Positions 1 through 6,627 of a DNA stretch of 15,037 nt are shown here, in pieces (positions within the stretch are counted from its first letter, which is position 1; each line of letters starts with the position of its first letter). Below the pieces are notes generated by a model that saw only the letters and a list, made by a program, of their open reading frames with translations, made no database searches and was not told where the DNA came from. Source of the stretch: Acidaminococcaceae bacterium (GTDB lineage: Bacteria; Bacillota; Negativicutes; Acidaminococcales; Acidaminococcaceae). The position numbers and the translations under genes are program-made. Location: assembly GCA_017443165.1 (NCBI GenBank), contig JAFSOW010000199.1, positions 1-15,037 on the forward strand, read 5' to 3'.

Positions 1-87
1 CGCGCTTCCATTTACAACGCCATGCCTCTGGAAGGTTGTGAAGCACTGGCGCAGTTCATGGAAGACTTTTATCAGAAAAACAAATAA
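1..87 (+). CDS. serC: Phosphoserine aminotransferase, C-terminal end (partial)
   Basis: Frame 1 is open from the first base to a TAA at 85-87 and encodes 28 residues. They contain RASIYNAMPLEG and end in FMEDFYQKNK. The R-A-S-I-Y-N-A-M-P-L-E-G block is the hallmark C-terminal segment of SerC, the PLP-dependent aminotransferase that makes 3-phosphoserine from 3-phosphohydroxypyruvate in cytoplasmic serine biosynthesis. The rest of the gene lies outside the window. A terminator follows at 120-155, so this looks like the end of a transcription unit. The call rests on one short but very characteristic motif. Confidence 0.8.
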   Translation, partial: RASIYNAMPLEGCEALAQFMEDFYQKNK

Positions 88-119
88 CGAACTGTTTGAA
101 TACCTGGGTTTGTGAACCG

Positions 120-155
120 GGGCTTTGGTTTTATGCCGAAGCCCTGTATTTTTTT
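120..155 (+). terminator. Intrinsic terminator after serC
   Basis: GGGCTT (120-125) pairs with AAGCCC (139-144). The stem continues inward through a T-G wobble and GG/CC (127-128 with 136-137), giving nine pairs with a 7-nt loop. A run of seven T follows at 149-155. It lies 32 nt after the serC stop codon and separates serC from the next operon. Confidence 0.7.
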
Positions 156-182
156 GCGAATTTTTAGATGAAATGGTAAAAT
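154..182 (+). promoter_or_regulatory. Sigma-70-type promoter for the sialidase-like/TTT operon
   Basis: TTGCGA (154-159) and TAAAAT (177-182) are separated by exactly 17 nt. A TG at 174-175, one base before the -10 box, adds an extended -10. Transcription would start near 189, giving a leader of about 30 nt that consists almost entirely of the hairpin at 203-217. It lies directly after the serC terminator, as expected for a new unit. Confidence 0.5.
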
Positions 183-202
183 AAGAATAACAAAAAACAA
201 AG

Positions 203-220
203 AAAGGTGTGACCTTTTTT
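203..220 (+). promoter_or_regulatory. Terminator-like hairpin at the translation start
   Basis: AAAGGT (203-208) pairs with ACCTTT (212-217) around a GTG loop, and six T occupy 215-220. The likely ribosome binding site of the downstream gene (AAAGG) is in the left arm and the TTG start codon overlaps the end of the T run. The hairpin could terminate or attenuate transcription, or mask the ribosome site. Its function is inference. Confidence 0.4.
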
Positions 221-1361
221 GTTTAAACAACTGATATGCAAAACACTGCCGACCACCATGTGCCACGGCAGCTGTCTGACGGCGCTGCCCAACGGATCGC
301 TGCTGTGCGTCTGGTTCGGCGGCAGCAGGGAAGGCGCGGCGGATACGGAGATTTATTTCTCTGTAGGCAGACCCCGTTATTCCGCGGTGAATAAGAAAAA
401 GCAGGACAGCGACCGGGAGCATATTCATGACGGACGCGTGCAGGAAACATTGGCGGTATCCTGCGACTGGACGGAGCCGGTCTGCATCACGAACATGCCG
501 GAGGCATGCTGGAACCCGGTGCTGCTGGTACAGCACGAGCATGTGCTGCTGTTTTTTAAAACCGGGAATAAAATTGCGGACTGGAAGACCATGGTCATGC
601 TGAGCCGGACTGACCCGGTATATTGGGGACATCCCCGTCCGCTGGTACCGGGCGACGCCACCGGAGGGCGCGGTCCGGTGAGGACAAAACCCATCCTCCT
701 TCCTTCCGGACGTATCTGCGCGGGGGGGAGCATTGAGCGGGGCGACTGGCAGTGCTTCTGCGATTACAGCGATAATTACGGCATCACTTGGAACCGTACC
801 GCGTTACTGGGGCTGAACCTGCTGGCGCTTAATATGCCGGACGCTGGGGAACACGGGCAGACAGAACCGGTAACGGCTTCCGAACTGCCGCCTCTCAGCG
901 CGCAGAGTTTTAACGGGCGCGGCGTGATCCAGCCGGTCCTCTGGCAGGACAAAGGCCGGTTGCATATGTATATGCGCAGCACGGAAGGCTATATTTACAG
1001 CAGCGTTTCGGATGATGAGGGAAAACACTGGACAGACCCGCAGCCTACGGAACTGTACAATAACAACAGCGGATTTGATGTGATCCGTGTGCCGGGCGGC
1101 CGGCTGTTTCTGGCCTGCAACCCGGTGCGGGGCAACTGGGGCGCCCGTACGCCGCTGGCCCTGTTTATGGGCCGGGAAGACGGCAGCCGCTGGGAAATGT
1201 TCCTGCGGCTGGAAAAAGGGAAGGGCGAATTCAGTTATCCGTCCTTAACGTACGCCTTTAACGGGTTGTGGGTGTCTTACACATACAACCGGGAAAACAT
1301 TGCCGTTGTCTTTCTGACCTGGAAGGAAATCGCCCAATGCCGTAAGTTCAGGATAAAATGA
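219..1361 (+). CDS. Sialidase-family (BNR/Asp-box beta-propeller) protein, unexported
   Basis: The 380-residue product resembles the bacterial BNR_2 sialidase/neuraminidase family. Its N-terminal block (CHGSCLTALPNGSLL, then VWFGGSREG) is typical. Two Asp-boxes of the form S-x-D-x-G-x-x-W-like are visible: SDNYGITW at residue 184 and SDDEGKHW at 264. There is no signal peptide, so it probably acts in the cytoplasm. Family members include exo-alpha-sialidases and enzymes with other or unknown glycan substrates, so sialidase activity is not proven here. A segment between residues about 48 and 85 looks like a lineage-specific insertion. An in-frame TGA at 210-212 limits the start to TTG 219 or ATG 258. 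TTG 219 is preferred because the family has residues before CHxSC and AAAGG lies upstream. It is followed after 79 nt by tctC on the same strand, suggesting a shared operon. Confidence 0.75.
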   Translation: MFKQLICKTLPTTMCHGSCLTALPNGSLLCVWFGGSREGAADTEIYFSVGRPRYSAVNKKKQDSDREHIHDGRVQETLAVSCDWTEPVCITNMPEACWNPVLLVQHEHVLLFFKTGNKIADWKTMVMLSRTDPVYWGHPRPLVPGDATGGRGPVRTKPILLPSGRICAGGSIERGDWQCFCDYSDNYGITWNRTALLGLNLLALNMPDAGEHGQTEPVTASELPPLSAQSFNGRGVIQPVLWQDKGRLHMYMRSTEGYIYSSVSDDEGKHWTDPQPTELYNNNSGFDVIRVPGGRLFLACNPVRGNWGARTPLALFMGREDGSRWEMFLRLEKGKGEFSYPSLTYAFNGLWVSYTYNRENIAVVFLTWKEIAQCRKFRIK

Positions 1362-1440
1362 TGCGTTTTTATATAGCAGGAAGCCGCAGAATATGATAAA
1401 ATAAATTGCGTTGAAATTAATCAAAAGGGGAGGAGAATCA

Positions 1441-2403
1441 ATGAAAAAGCTATTAACTTTATTGATGCTGACAGCGATGCTTTTAGGTGTGGTCGGCTGT
1501 GGCGGCAGTGCGGAAAAGAAAGCGGCGTATCCGGCAGACGGTGACATAACCGTTATCATTCCGAAAGCACCGGGCGGTGGTACGGATACCAGTGCCCGTG
1601 GGCTGATTTCGTTCCTGCAAAAGGAATTACAGGGAAGCAAGTTTGTTCCCGTAAATAAACCGGATGGTGGCGGTATTACCGGTATGGTGGAACTGTCCAA
1701 GGCGAAACCGGACGGACATACCTTAGGTATGGTAACGGTAGAGTTGGCTATGTTTCCCCATCAGGGCAAAGCAACCGTGACCAACAAGGATTATGTCTCC
1801 GTGTGTGCCCCTATTGCGGCTCCCGCAGCTCTGATCGTTACGAAGGAAGCACCGTACAATAACCTGGATGAGTTTGTAAAATATGCAAAAGACAATACCG
1901 GCAAGGTTTCCATGGGGAACTCCGGTACCGGCGCCATCTGGCATATTGCTGCGCTGAATTTTGAAAAGGAGTTTGGGGTAAAGTTTAAACATGTTCCCTA
2001 TCCGAAGGGAAGCGCCGACATTGCGGCTGCCCTGGCAGGCAAACACATTGAAGCGACCCTGGCGGATCCCAGTGTGTTCAAGAGCCAGATTGATGCAGGC
2101 GCGCTGAAAATTCTGGCCGTGATGGCGGATACCCGTAGTGAATTCTATCCCAACGTTCCGACCTTTAAGGAACTGGGCCATCCTATGGCGATCCGTGCCT
2201 GGGCGGCTCTGGTAGCTCCGAAGGGTACGCCGAAAGAGAAAATGGATGTGTTGCGCAAGGCTGCCGAAAAGGTGTGCAACAGCAAAGAATTTAAGGATTA
2301 TTTCAAGAAACAGGGTATTGATCCCACGGCGATCATCGGTGATGCCTGCGATAAGATGATGGCGGACGACGACGCCATGTACGCAAAATTCCTGAAAAAG
2401 TAA
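1441..2403 (+). CDS. tctC: Tripartite tricarboxylate transporter substrate-binding lipoprotein (TctC/Bug family)
   Basis: The 320-residue product is the extracytoplasmic receptor of a TTT transporter. Residues 1-20 form a lipoprotein signal peptide ending in VVGC, with Cys20 as the likely lipidated residue. PKAPGGGTDTSAR at 41-53 is the Bug-family ligand-loop motif (typically PfapGGgtDxxAR). The later block GNSGTGAIWHIAA and the PNVPTFKELG segment are also family features. The ATG at 1441 is chosen over an in-frame TTG at 1411 because AGGGGAGGAG lies just before it and the signal peptide begins there. A weak extra promoter may lie upstream (TTATAT 1369-1374, 17 nt, TATGAT 1392-1397). TTT ligands are typically di- and tricarboxylates; the ligand here cannot be read from sequence. 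Two stem-loops separate it from tctB. Confidence 0.92.
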   Translation: MKKLLTLLMLTAMLLGVVGCGGSAEKKAAYPADGDITVIIPKAPGGGTDTSARGLISFLQKELQGSKFVPVNKPDGGGITGMVELSKAKPDGHTLGMVTVELAMFPHQGKATVTNKDYVSVCAPIAAPAALIVTKEAPYNNLDEFVKYAKDNTGKVSMGNSGTGAIWHIAALNFEKEFGVKFKHVPYPKGSADIAAALAGKHIEATLADPSVFKSQIDAGALKILAVMADTRSEFYPNVPTFKELGHPMAIRAWAALVAPKGTPKEKMDVLRKAAEKVCNSKEFKDYFKKQGIDPTAIIGDACDKMMADDDAMYAKFLKK

Positions 2404-2411
2404 AACCGTTT

Positions 2412-2484
2412 AGGAAGTACGGCAGAACTGACCCGTACTTCCTTAATAAAAAGCCGCAGCGGTACATCGATATCGCTACGGCTT
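2412..2484 (+). promoter_or_regulatory. Two tandem stem-loops between tctC and tctB
   Basis: The first is an 11-bp perfect stem, AGGAAGTACGG (2412-2422) with CCGTACTTCCT (2433-2443), loop of 10 nt. The second starts AAGCCG (2451-2456) with CGGCTT (2479-2484), then, after one C-A mismatch, AGCGGTA (2458-2464) with TATCGCT (2471-2477), loop of 6 nt. Neither is followed by a real T run. In an operon this arrangement suits partial termination or protection of the upstream message from 3' exonucleases, so that the binding protein exceeds the membrane subunits. That role is inferred by analogy. Confidence 0.6.
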
Positions 2485-2506
2485 CTTCAAATCAGGGAGT
2501 TATAGT

Positions 2507-2977
2507 ATGGTTTCCATGAAATTTTGTAATTTTGTGGTGTTTGTGATGGGGATGATTATCGGCGGAGCGATTATGGGCGCGTCCGCCGGCTTTCCCATGG
2601 AGATTACGGAGCAGGGGCCGGGGCCCGGTTTCTGGCCGTTCCTGCTGGGGCTGGCGTTGGCCGTCGCGGCCCTGGTTTTAGCTGTTTTTACATTATGCCA
2701 CCGTCAGGAACTGACGGAGGAAAAAGTTTCGCTGGGCACCGCTGCCAACCGGCAGACTTATGTGGTGATGGTCCTGATAATATTATTTTGCGGTCTGATC
2801 CATCTGATTGGTTTTTATGCTGCGGCTGTGCTTTTGGTTCCCTGTATTATGCACCGGCTGGAGTGCCGGGATAAGAAGCTGATGATTTTTACAGCGGTAG
2901 GAGTAACGCTGTTTATTTACCTTGTGTTCGGGCAGCTTCTCCATACGTCGCTCCCGTCCTCTGTGTTTTTAGAGTAG
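2507..2977 (+). CDS. tctB: Tripartite tricarboxylate transporter small membrane subunit (TctB family)
   Basis: The 156-residue product is the small, poorly conserved membrane subunit of the TTT transporter. Hydrophobic segments lie at roughly 6-25, 42-63, 84-116 (one or two spans) and 125-145, matching the usual four-helix layout. The loop GPGPGFWPFLLG at 37-48 matches the G-P-x-x-F/W-P motif common in TctB. GGAG at 2496-2499 lies 7 nt before ATG 2507; a second ATG at 2516 is possible but more distant. The stop codon overlaps the tctA ribosome binding site, which suggests translational coupling. The family call is supported mainly by its position between tctC and tctA. Confidence 0.87.
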   Translation: MVSMKFCNFVVFVMGMIIGGAIMGASAGFPMEITEQGPGPGFWPFLLGLALAVAALVLAVFTLCHRQELTEEKVSLGTAANRQTYVVMVLIILFCGLIHLIGFYAAAVLLVPCIMHRLECRDKKLMIFTAVGVTLFIYLVFGQLLHTSLPSSVFLE

Positions 2978-2987
2978 GAGGGCGAAG

Positions 2988-4463
2988 ATGGCGGACATTA
3001 TTACAGCGTTGGGAATGATAGCAGATCCTTTTAATTTTGTGTGCCTGATTTTTGGCGTGGGCGTGGGAATTATGTTCGGCGCCATGCCGGGCCTTTCCGT
3101 GAACATGGGGCTGGCGCTGCTGCTGCCTCTGGCTTTTGCGTTTAAAGGTATGGCCGGTATACTGATGCTGCTGGGAATTTACTGCGGCGCAATTTACGGG
3201 GGAAGCATCAGCGCTATCCTGTTAAAGACTCCGGGCACTCCTGCCAGTGTGGCTACGACCCTGGACGGCTATCCCATGGCAGTTGAACAGCGGCAGCCGG
3301 GCCGGGCGTTGGGGCTTTCCACTACAGCCAGCGCTTTCGGGGGCATCTTCAGTACAGTTTGCCTGATTATCTGCGCGCCGCTTCTGGCCAGGATTTCGCT
3401 GCAGTTCTCCAAACCGGAATATTTTGCCCTGGCGGTATTCGGGTTATCCATAATTACCAGTGTTTCCAGCGGTAACGTGATCAAAGGGATCATGGGAGGC
3501 ATTATCGGTCTGTTTTTAGCCACGGTCGGTATTGATGCCATGAGCGGGGCCATCCGTTTTACACTGAACACGACATATCTGTTGGGCGGGGTTAGTTTCA
3601 TCCCCATCCTGATAGGTGTGTTTGCCCTCTCGCAGACGTTACAGAGTGTGGAGGACTGCTGGCAGAAAACACAGCTTCAGCAGCATGTTTCCATTGACAA
3701 TGTGCTTCCGTCACTGACAGATTTGAAACGATGTTTTGTGACTATGCTGCGCAGCAGCGCAATCGGAACATTTATTGGCTGTATCCCGGGAACGGGCGGG
3801 GATATTGCCAGTTTTGTGGCCTACGACCAGGCTAAACGGTGGAGCAATAACAGTGAAAATTTCGGGCATGGGGAGCCGGAAGGGGTGGCTGCGCCGGAAG
3901 CGGGTAATAATGCCGTCAGCGGCGGGGCGTTTATCCCGGTTCTGACGTTAGGTATTCCCGGGGACGGGGCTACCGCAATCATGATGGGCGCCCTGATGGT
4001 ACAGGGTCTGCAGCCGGGGCCCTTACTGTTCATTGACAAAGCTCCGGATGTATATGCAATTTTCATCGGTTTGCTAATGGCCAACATTATTATGGCCTGC
4101 ATGGGCTATTCCCTGATCCGGCTGTTTGTGAAACTGACCAATGTTCCGAATACGATTTTGCTCCCCATCATTATGCTGATGACATTTGTAGGTACTTACA
4201 GCTATGGAAATTCCATGACAGACGTGTACATCATGGTAGCCAGCGGTATCCTGGGCTATTTTCTGAATAAGCTGAAGTTTTCCATGAGCGCTGTCATCAT
4301 TGGCATCATCTTAGGCGGTATGGCGGAACAGAATTTTGTGGGGTCGCTGATCATGAGCGACGGCAATCCCGCAATCTTCTTTACAAGACCGATCTGCCTG
4401 TTTTTCCTGGCAGCTGCTGTGATATCCCTGGTTGCACCCTTTGTGATGAAAAAGAAAAGATAA
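2988..4463 (+). CDS. tctA: Tripartite tricarboxylate transporter large permease (TctA family)
   Basis: The 491-residue product is a very hydrophobic protein of the usual TctA length (about 500 residues) with around 12 membrane segments. It forms the ion-coupled translocation channel of the TTT transporter in the cytoplasmic membrane. Two family signatures are clear: TPGTPASVATTLDGYP beginning near residue 81, and GIPGDGATAIMMGAL near 322, which form the internally repeated, proline-rich loops of TctA. GAMPGLSVNMGLALLLPLAF near the N-terminus is another. The AGGAGG at 2976-2981 overlaps the tctB stop codon. It is the last gene of the operon and is followed by a large terminator. Confidence 0.95.
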   Translation: MADIITALGMIADPFNFVCLIFGVGVGIMFGAMPGLSVNMGLALLLPLAFAFKGMAGILMLLGIYCGAIYGGSISAILLKTPGTPASVATTLDGYPMAVEQRQPGRALGLSTTASAFGGIFSTVCLIICAPLLARISLQFSKPEYFALAVFGLSIITSVSSGNVIKGIMGGIIGLFLATVGIDAMSGAIRFTLNTTYLLGGVSFIPILIGVFALSQTLQSVEDCWQKTQLQQHVSIDNVLPSLTDLKRCFVTMLRSSAIGTFIGCIPGTGGDIASFVAYDQAKRWSNNSENFGHGEPEGVAAPEAGNNAVSGGAFIPVLTLGIPGDGATAIMMGALMVQGLQPGPLLFIDKAPDVYAIFIGLLMANIIMACMGYSLIRLFVKLTNVPNTILLPIIMLMTFVGTYSYGNSMTDVYIMVASGILGYFLNKLKFSMSAVIIGIILGGMAEQNFVGSLIMSDGNPAIFFTRPICLFFLAAAVISLVAPFVMKKKR

Positions 4464-4472
4464 ACAAATAAA

Positions 4473-4533
4473 CCGTAATGCCGGAGAGCATATTATGGAA
4501 AAATGCGTTCCGAAGCATTACGGCATTTTTGTC
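4473..4533. terminator. Large, probably bidirectional terminator after tctA
   Basis: CCGTAATGC (4473-4481) pairs with GCATTACGG (4515-4523). After an AA bulge the stem continues with CGGA (4482-4485) and TCCG (4509-4512), then GCAT (4488-4491) and ATGC (4503-4506). On the plus strand it is followed by CATTTTTGTCGTTT. Read from the other side it is followed by a U-rich stretch, so it may also stop the convergent ybaK transcript. From 4534 to 4622 nothing else is evident. Confidence 0.8.
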
Positions 4534-4622
4534 GTTTAAAAACAACGCTGAAATAGTACACAGATTCAATTGCTGACAGGCATGTAAACGAATTGATGAC
4601 AGATGCACCAATCAACTGTCTT

Positions 4623-5099
4623 TCAATTTTCCTGCCAGCCCTTGCAAAGATCCACCCAACCTTCGTTGACCGTGTATTTTTCCAGTTCTTCCGGCGTCAG
4701 TTCGATGGCGTTGTTCTCTTCTCCCGCAGCGGGGAACATGGTGGGGAAGCGTTTCATGGAAATATCCAGATACACTTTGACGCCGTCGTTAACACCAAAG
4801 GGGCAGACGCCGCCGGGAGCGTGGCCAATCTGTTCCTCTACTTCGGCAAAGGGAAGCATGTGGGCTTTTATACCGAAAAAGTGTTTAAACTTAGCGTTAT
4901 CGATTTTTGTATCCCCGGCAGTTACAATTAAAACAGGAAACTCTTTTCCTGCAAAAGAAAGCGTTTTGGCGATGCGGGCCGGTTCCGTTCCGGCGGCCTT
5001 GGCGGCCAGTTCTACCGTCGCGCTGGACTCCTTGAATGTTATAATCTTATCTTCCATACCAAACCGGGACAGAAACTTTCTGGCGCGTTCCACAGACAT
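4623..5099 (-). CDS. ybaK: YbaK/ProX-type aminoacyl-tRNA editing protein
   Basis: The 158-residue cytoplasmic protein belongs to the YbaK/prolyl-tRNA-synthetase editing-domain family, whose members hydrolyse mischarged tRNA, typically Cys-tRNA(Pro) or Ala-tRNA(Pro). The whole protein is the single domain, of usual length. Visible signatures are the IAKTLSF strand with Lys45, which matches the essential Lys of the family, the GDTKIDNAK segment (62-70), and GGVCPFG at 96-102 followed by VKVYLDISM. An AGGAG lies 9 nt before the ATG (revcomp of 5109-5113), and a strong promoter lies upstream. It is transcribed towards tctA. Which mischarged tRNA it edits cannot be told from sequence. Confidence 0.9.
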   Translation of the reverse strand: MSVERARKFLSRFGMEDKIITFKESSATVELAAKAAGTEPARIAKTLSFAGKEFPVLIVTAGDTKIDNAKFKHFFGIKAHMLPFAEVEEQIGHAPGGVCPFGVNDGVKVYLDISMKRFPTMFPAAGEENNAIELTPEELEKYTVNEGWVDLCKGWQEN

Positions 5100-5146
5100 G
5101 ATAGCGACTCCTTTACGTTTAGATTTTCTTATTCAATGTTGCTTCA

Positions 5147-5175
5147 AGTTTACGTTTTTCTGTATCACTTGTCAA
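5147..5175 (-). promoter_or_regulatory. Strong sigma-70-type promoter for ybaK
   Basis: On the minus strand TTGACA (5175-5170) and TAAACT (5152-5147) are separated by exactly 17 nt. The -35 box is perfect consensus. Transcription would start near 5140, about 40 nt before the ybaK start codon. Confidence 0.75.
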
Positions 5176-5273
5176 CTTTTGCTTAACCAATTACAATAAG
5201 AGTAGTAAACAAAAAAGTTTAGTCGGAAAAAGATTTGAGAAAAACATCGGGAACGATTTTGTAGTTTTATTGA

Positions 5274-5380
5274 GCGTTGACCGGGTAACCCGTGAGGGTC
5301 CCGGTCTGACGATACCGAGCAACGCGAACAGAGTGAGCATGCGCAGTGAGGAAGTGGGAGACGGGTTACCCGGTCAACGC
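5274..5380. repeat. 107-bp element with perfect 20-bp inverted arms
   Basis: The 20 bases at 5274-5293 (GCGTTGACCGGG...) are the exact reverse complement of 5361-5380 (...CCCGGTCAACGC). Each arm itself contains the near-palindrome CGGGTAACCCG. The 67-nt centre holds a small hairpin (CGGT 5302-5305 with ACCG 5314-5317) and a purine-rich stretch with two copies of AGTGAG around GCATGC. Weaker outer pairing is possible between GGAACGA near 5250 and TCGTTTCC near 5399. There is no long T run, no coding frame of note and no obvious target-site duplication. It could be an extragenic palindromic or MITE-like repeat, or a structured RNA in the 5' leader of the CoA-transferase gene. The remaining bases of the 346-nt gap hold only the ybaK promoter on the left and the RBS on the right; no convincing plus-strand promoter was found. 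Confidence 0.8.
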
Positions 5381-5445
5381 GGCTCCGGTTTCGTGAAGTC
5401 GTTTCCTGACAGTAGTAGTTATGTATATCTATAAGGAGTGAAACC

Positions 5446-6576
5446 ATGGGACCCTTACAGGACATCAGAGTACTTGACCTGTCACGTCTTTTGCCCGGAC
5501 CCTTCTGTACCCGCCTGTTCGCGGATATGGGGGCGGATGTCATTAAAATTGAAGAACCGGTGAAAGGCGACTATTCCCGGGACTTCGTGCCCCGGCGGGG
5601 TGATTTTGCCTGTTGGTTTATGGAAGTGAACCGTAATAAGAAGAGCATGGCGCTGGATCTGAAGCAGGAAGAAGACAGGAAAATCTTCCTGGAGCTTGCC
5701 AAAACCGCCCATGTGGTAGTGGAAAGTTACCGCCCCGGTGTTATGGAAAAGCTGGGGGTCGACTTTGCTACGGTAAAAAAGGTAAATCCGAAAATCGTCT
5801 ACTGTTCTATTACCGGTTATGGCAAACAGGGGCCCCTGGTGAAGCAGGCGGATCACGATATCGGCTACCAGAGTCTGGCGGGCCTGATTTCCCTTAGTGG
5901 GGAAAAGGACGGAAAACCGTCTATACCCGGCGTACTGGCGGCGGACATGCAGGCATCCGCCCTGGCCGGCATGTCGATTCTGGCTGCGCTGCGGCACGCG
6001 GAGCGGACAGGGGAAGGACAGGAGATCAGCATTTCCCTGTTTGATATTTGTCTGGCGCTGGTGCCCGGTGTCAGCGCTACCTATTTCGGCAATGGGTTCG
6101 TGAACGTGCGGGGCAACAACTGGCTCAGCGGCGCCAACCCCAATTACAACGTGTACCGGACAAAGGACGGCAGGTACATGAGTGTGGGCTGTCTCGAAGA
6201 AAAATTCTGGGCAAAGCTGTGCAAGGTATTGGAGCGACCGGATCTGATTACGGCGATCCGCGATGAGAAGAACTATCCCATGCTGAAAGAAGAACTGGCC
6301 TCCATCATCGCCGGGAAGACCATGGCTGAGTGGGCGGAACTGGCCAAAGGATCCGACGCCTGCTTTGAACCGGTGCTGAATTATGACGAGGCTGTAGCAA
6401 CAGAACAGGTGAAAGCGGATGAAATGGTACTGGAAATAGAGGATCCGGAACTGGGCAATTACAGGACCATGGGCTTCGTCCCCAAGTTTTCCAAAACGCC
6501 TTGTGCCTTTTACCGGAGAGCTCCCCGACTGGGAGAAGATACAGAAGATTTGTTGAAAGAAATAGCGAAAAAATGA
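5446..6576 (+). CDS. Class III CoA-transferase / alpha-methylacyl-CoA racemase-like (CaiB/BaiF family)
   Basis: The 376-residue protein is a cytoplasmic CaiB/BaiF-family enzyme. The N-terminus (LQDIRVLDLSRLLPGPFCTRLFADMGADVIKIE) is the standard CoA-binding start. VVESYRPGVMEKLG and PKIVYCSITGYGKQGP follow in family order. Asp167 in LAADMQAS occupies the place of the catalytic Asp, which forms an acyl anhydride in formyl-CoA transferase. ADHDIGYQSLAG at 135-146 places His137-Asp138 as in the GHDINY motif of alpha-methylacyl-CoA racemase, and the length also fits racemases better than the longer (about 425-residue) formyl-CoA transferases. So transferase or racemase are both open. AAGGAG lies 7 nt before ATG 5446. 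It is a single gene between the inverted-arm element and a terminator. Confidence 0.9.
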   Translation: MGPLQDIRVLDLSRLLPGPFCTRLFADMGADVIKIEEPVKGDYSRDFVPRRGDFACWFMEVNRNKKSMALDLKQEEDRKIFLELAKTAHVVVESYRPGVMEKLGVDFATVKKVNPKIVYCSITGYGKQGPLVKQADHDIGYQSLAGLISLSGEKDGKPSIPGVLAADMQASALAGMSILAALRHAERTGEGQEISISLFDICLALVPGVSATYFGNGFVNVRGNNWLSGANPNYNVYRTKDGRYMSVGCLEEKFWAKLCKVLERPDLITAIRDEKNYPMLKEELASIIAGKTMAEWAELAKGSDACFEPVLNYDEAVATEQVKADEMVLEIEDPELGNYRTMGFVPKFSKTPCAFYRRAPRLGEDTEDLLKEIAKK

Positions 6577-6579
6577 GAT

Positions 6580-6627
6580 AAAAAACAGCAGGCCACATAG
6601 AAATCTTGTAACCTGCTGTTTTTTTAT
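6580..6627. terminator. Shared bidirectional terminator
   Basis: AAAAAACAGCAGG (6580-6592) pairs with CCTGCTGTTTTTT (6612-6624), loop 19 nt. The A-rich left arm and T-rich right arm give a U run in both directions. It ends both the CoA-transferase transcript and the convergent HD-GYP transcript; the right arm overlaps the TAA stop of the latter (6624-6626). Confidence 0.85.

Noticed and set aside
4593..5199. Plus-strand open frames of 112 and 198 codons opposite ybaK
   Set aside because: They are antisense to a well-supported YbaK-family gene with its own promoter and RBS, and their products show no family features.
5406..5435. Promoter CTGACA - 18 nt - TATAAG directly before the CoA-transferase gene
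   Set aside because: Its start of transcription would fall after the ribosome binding site, only a few bases before the ATG, so it would not give a message with an RBS.
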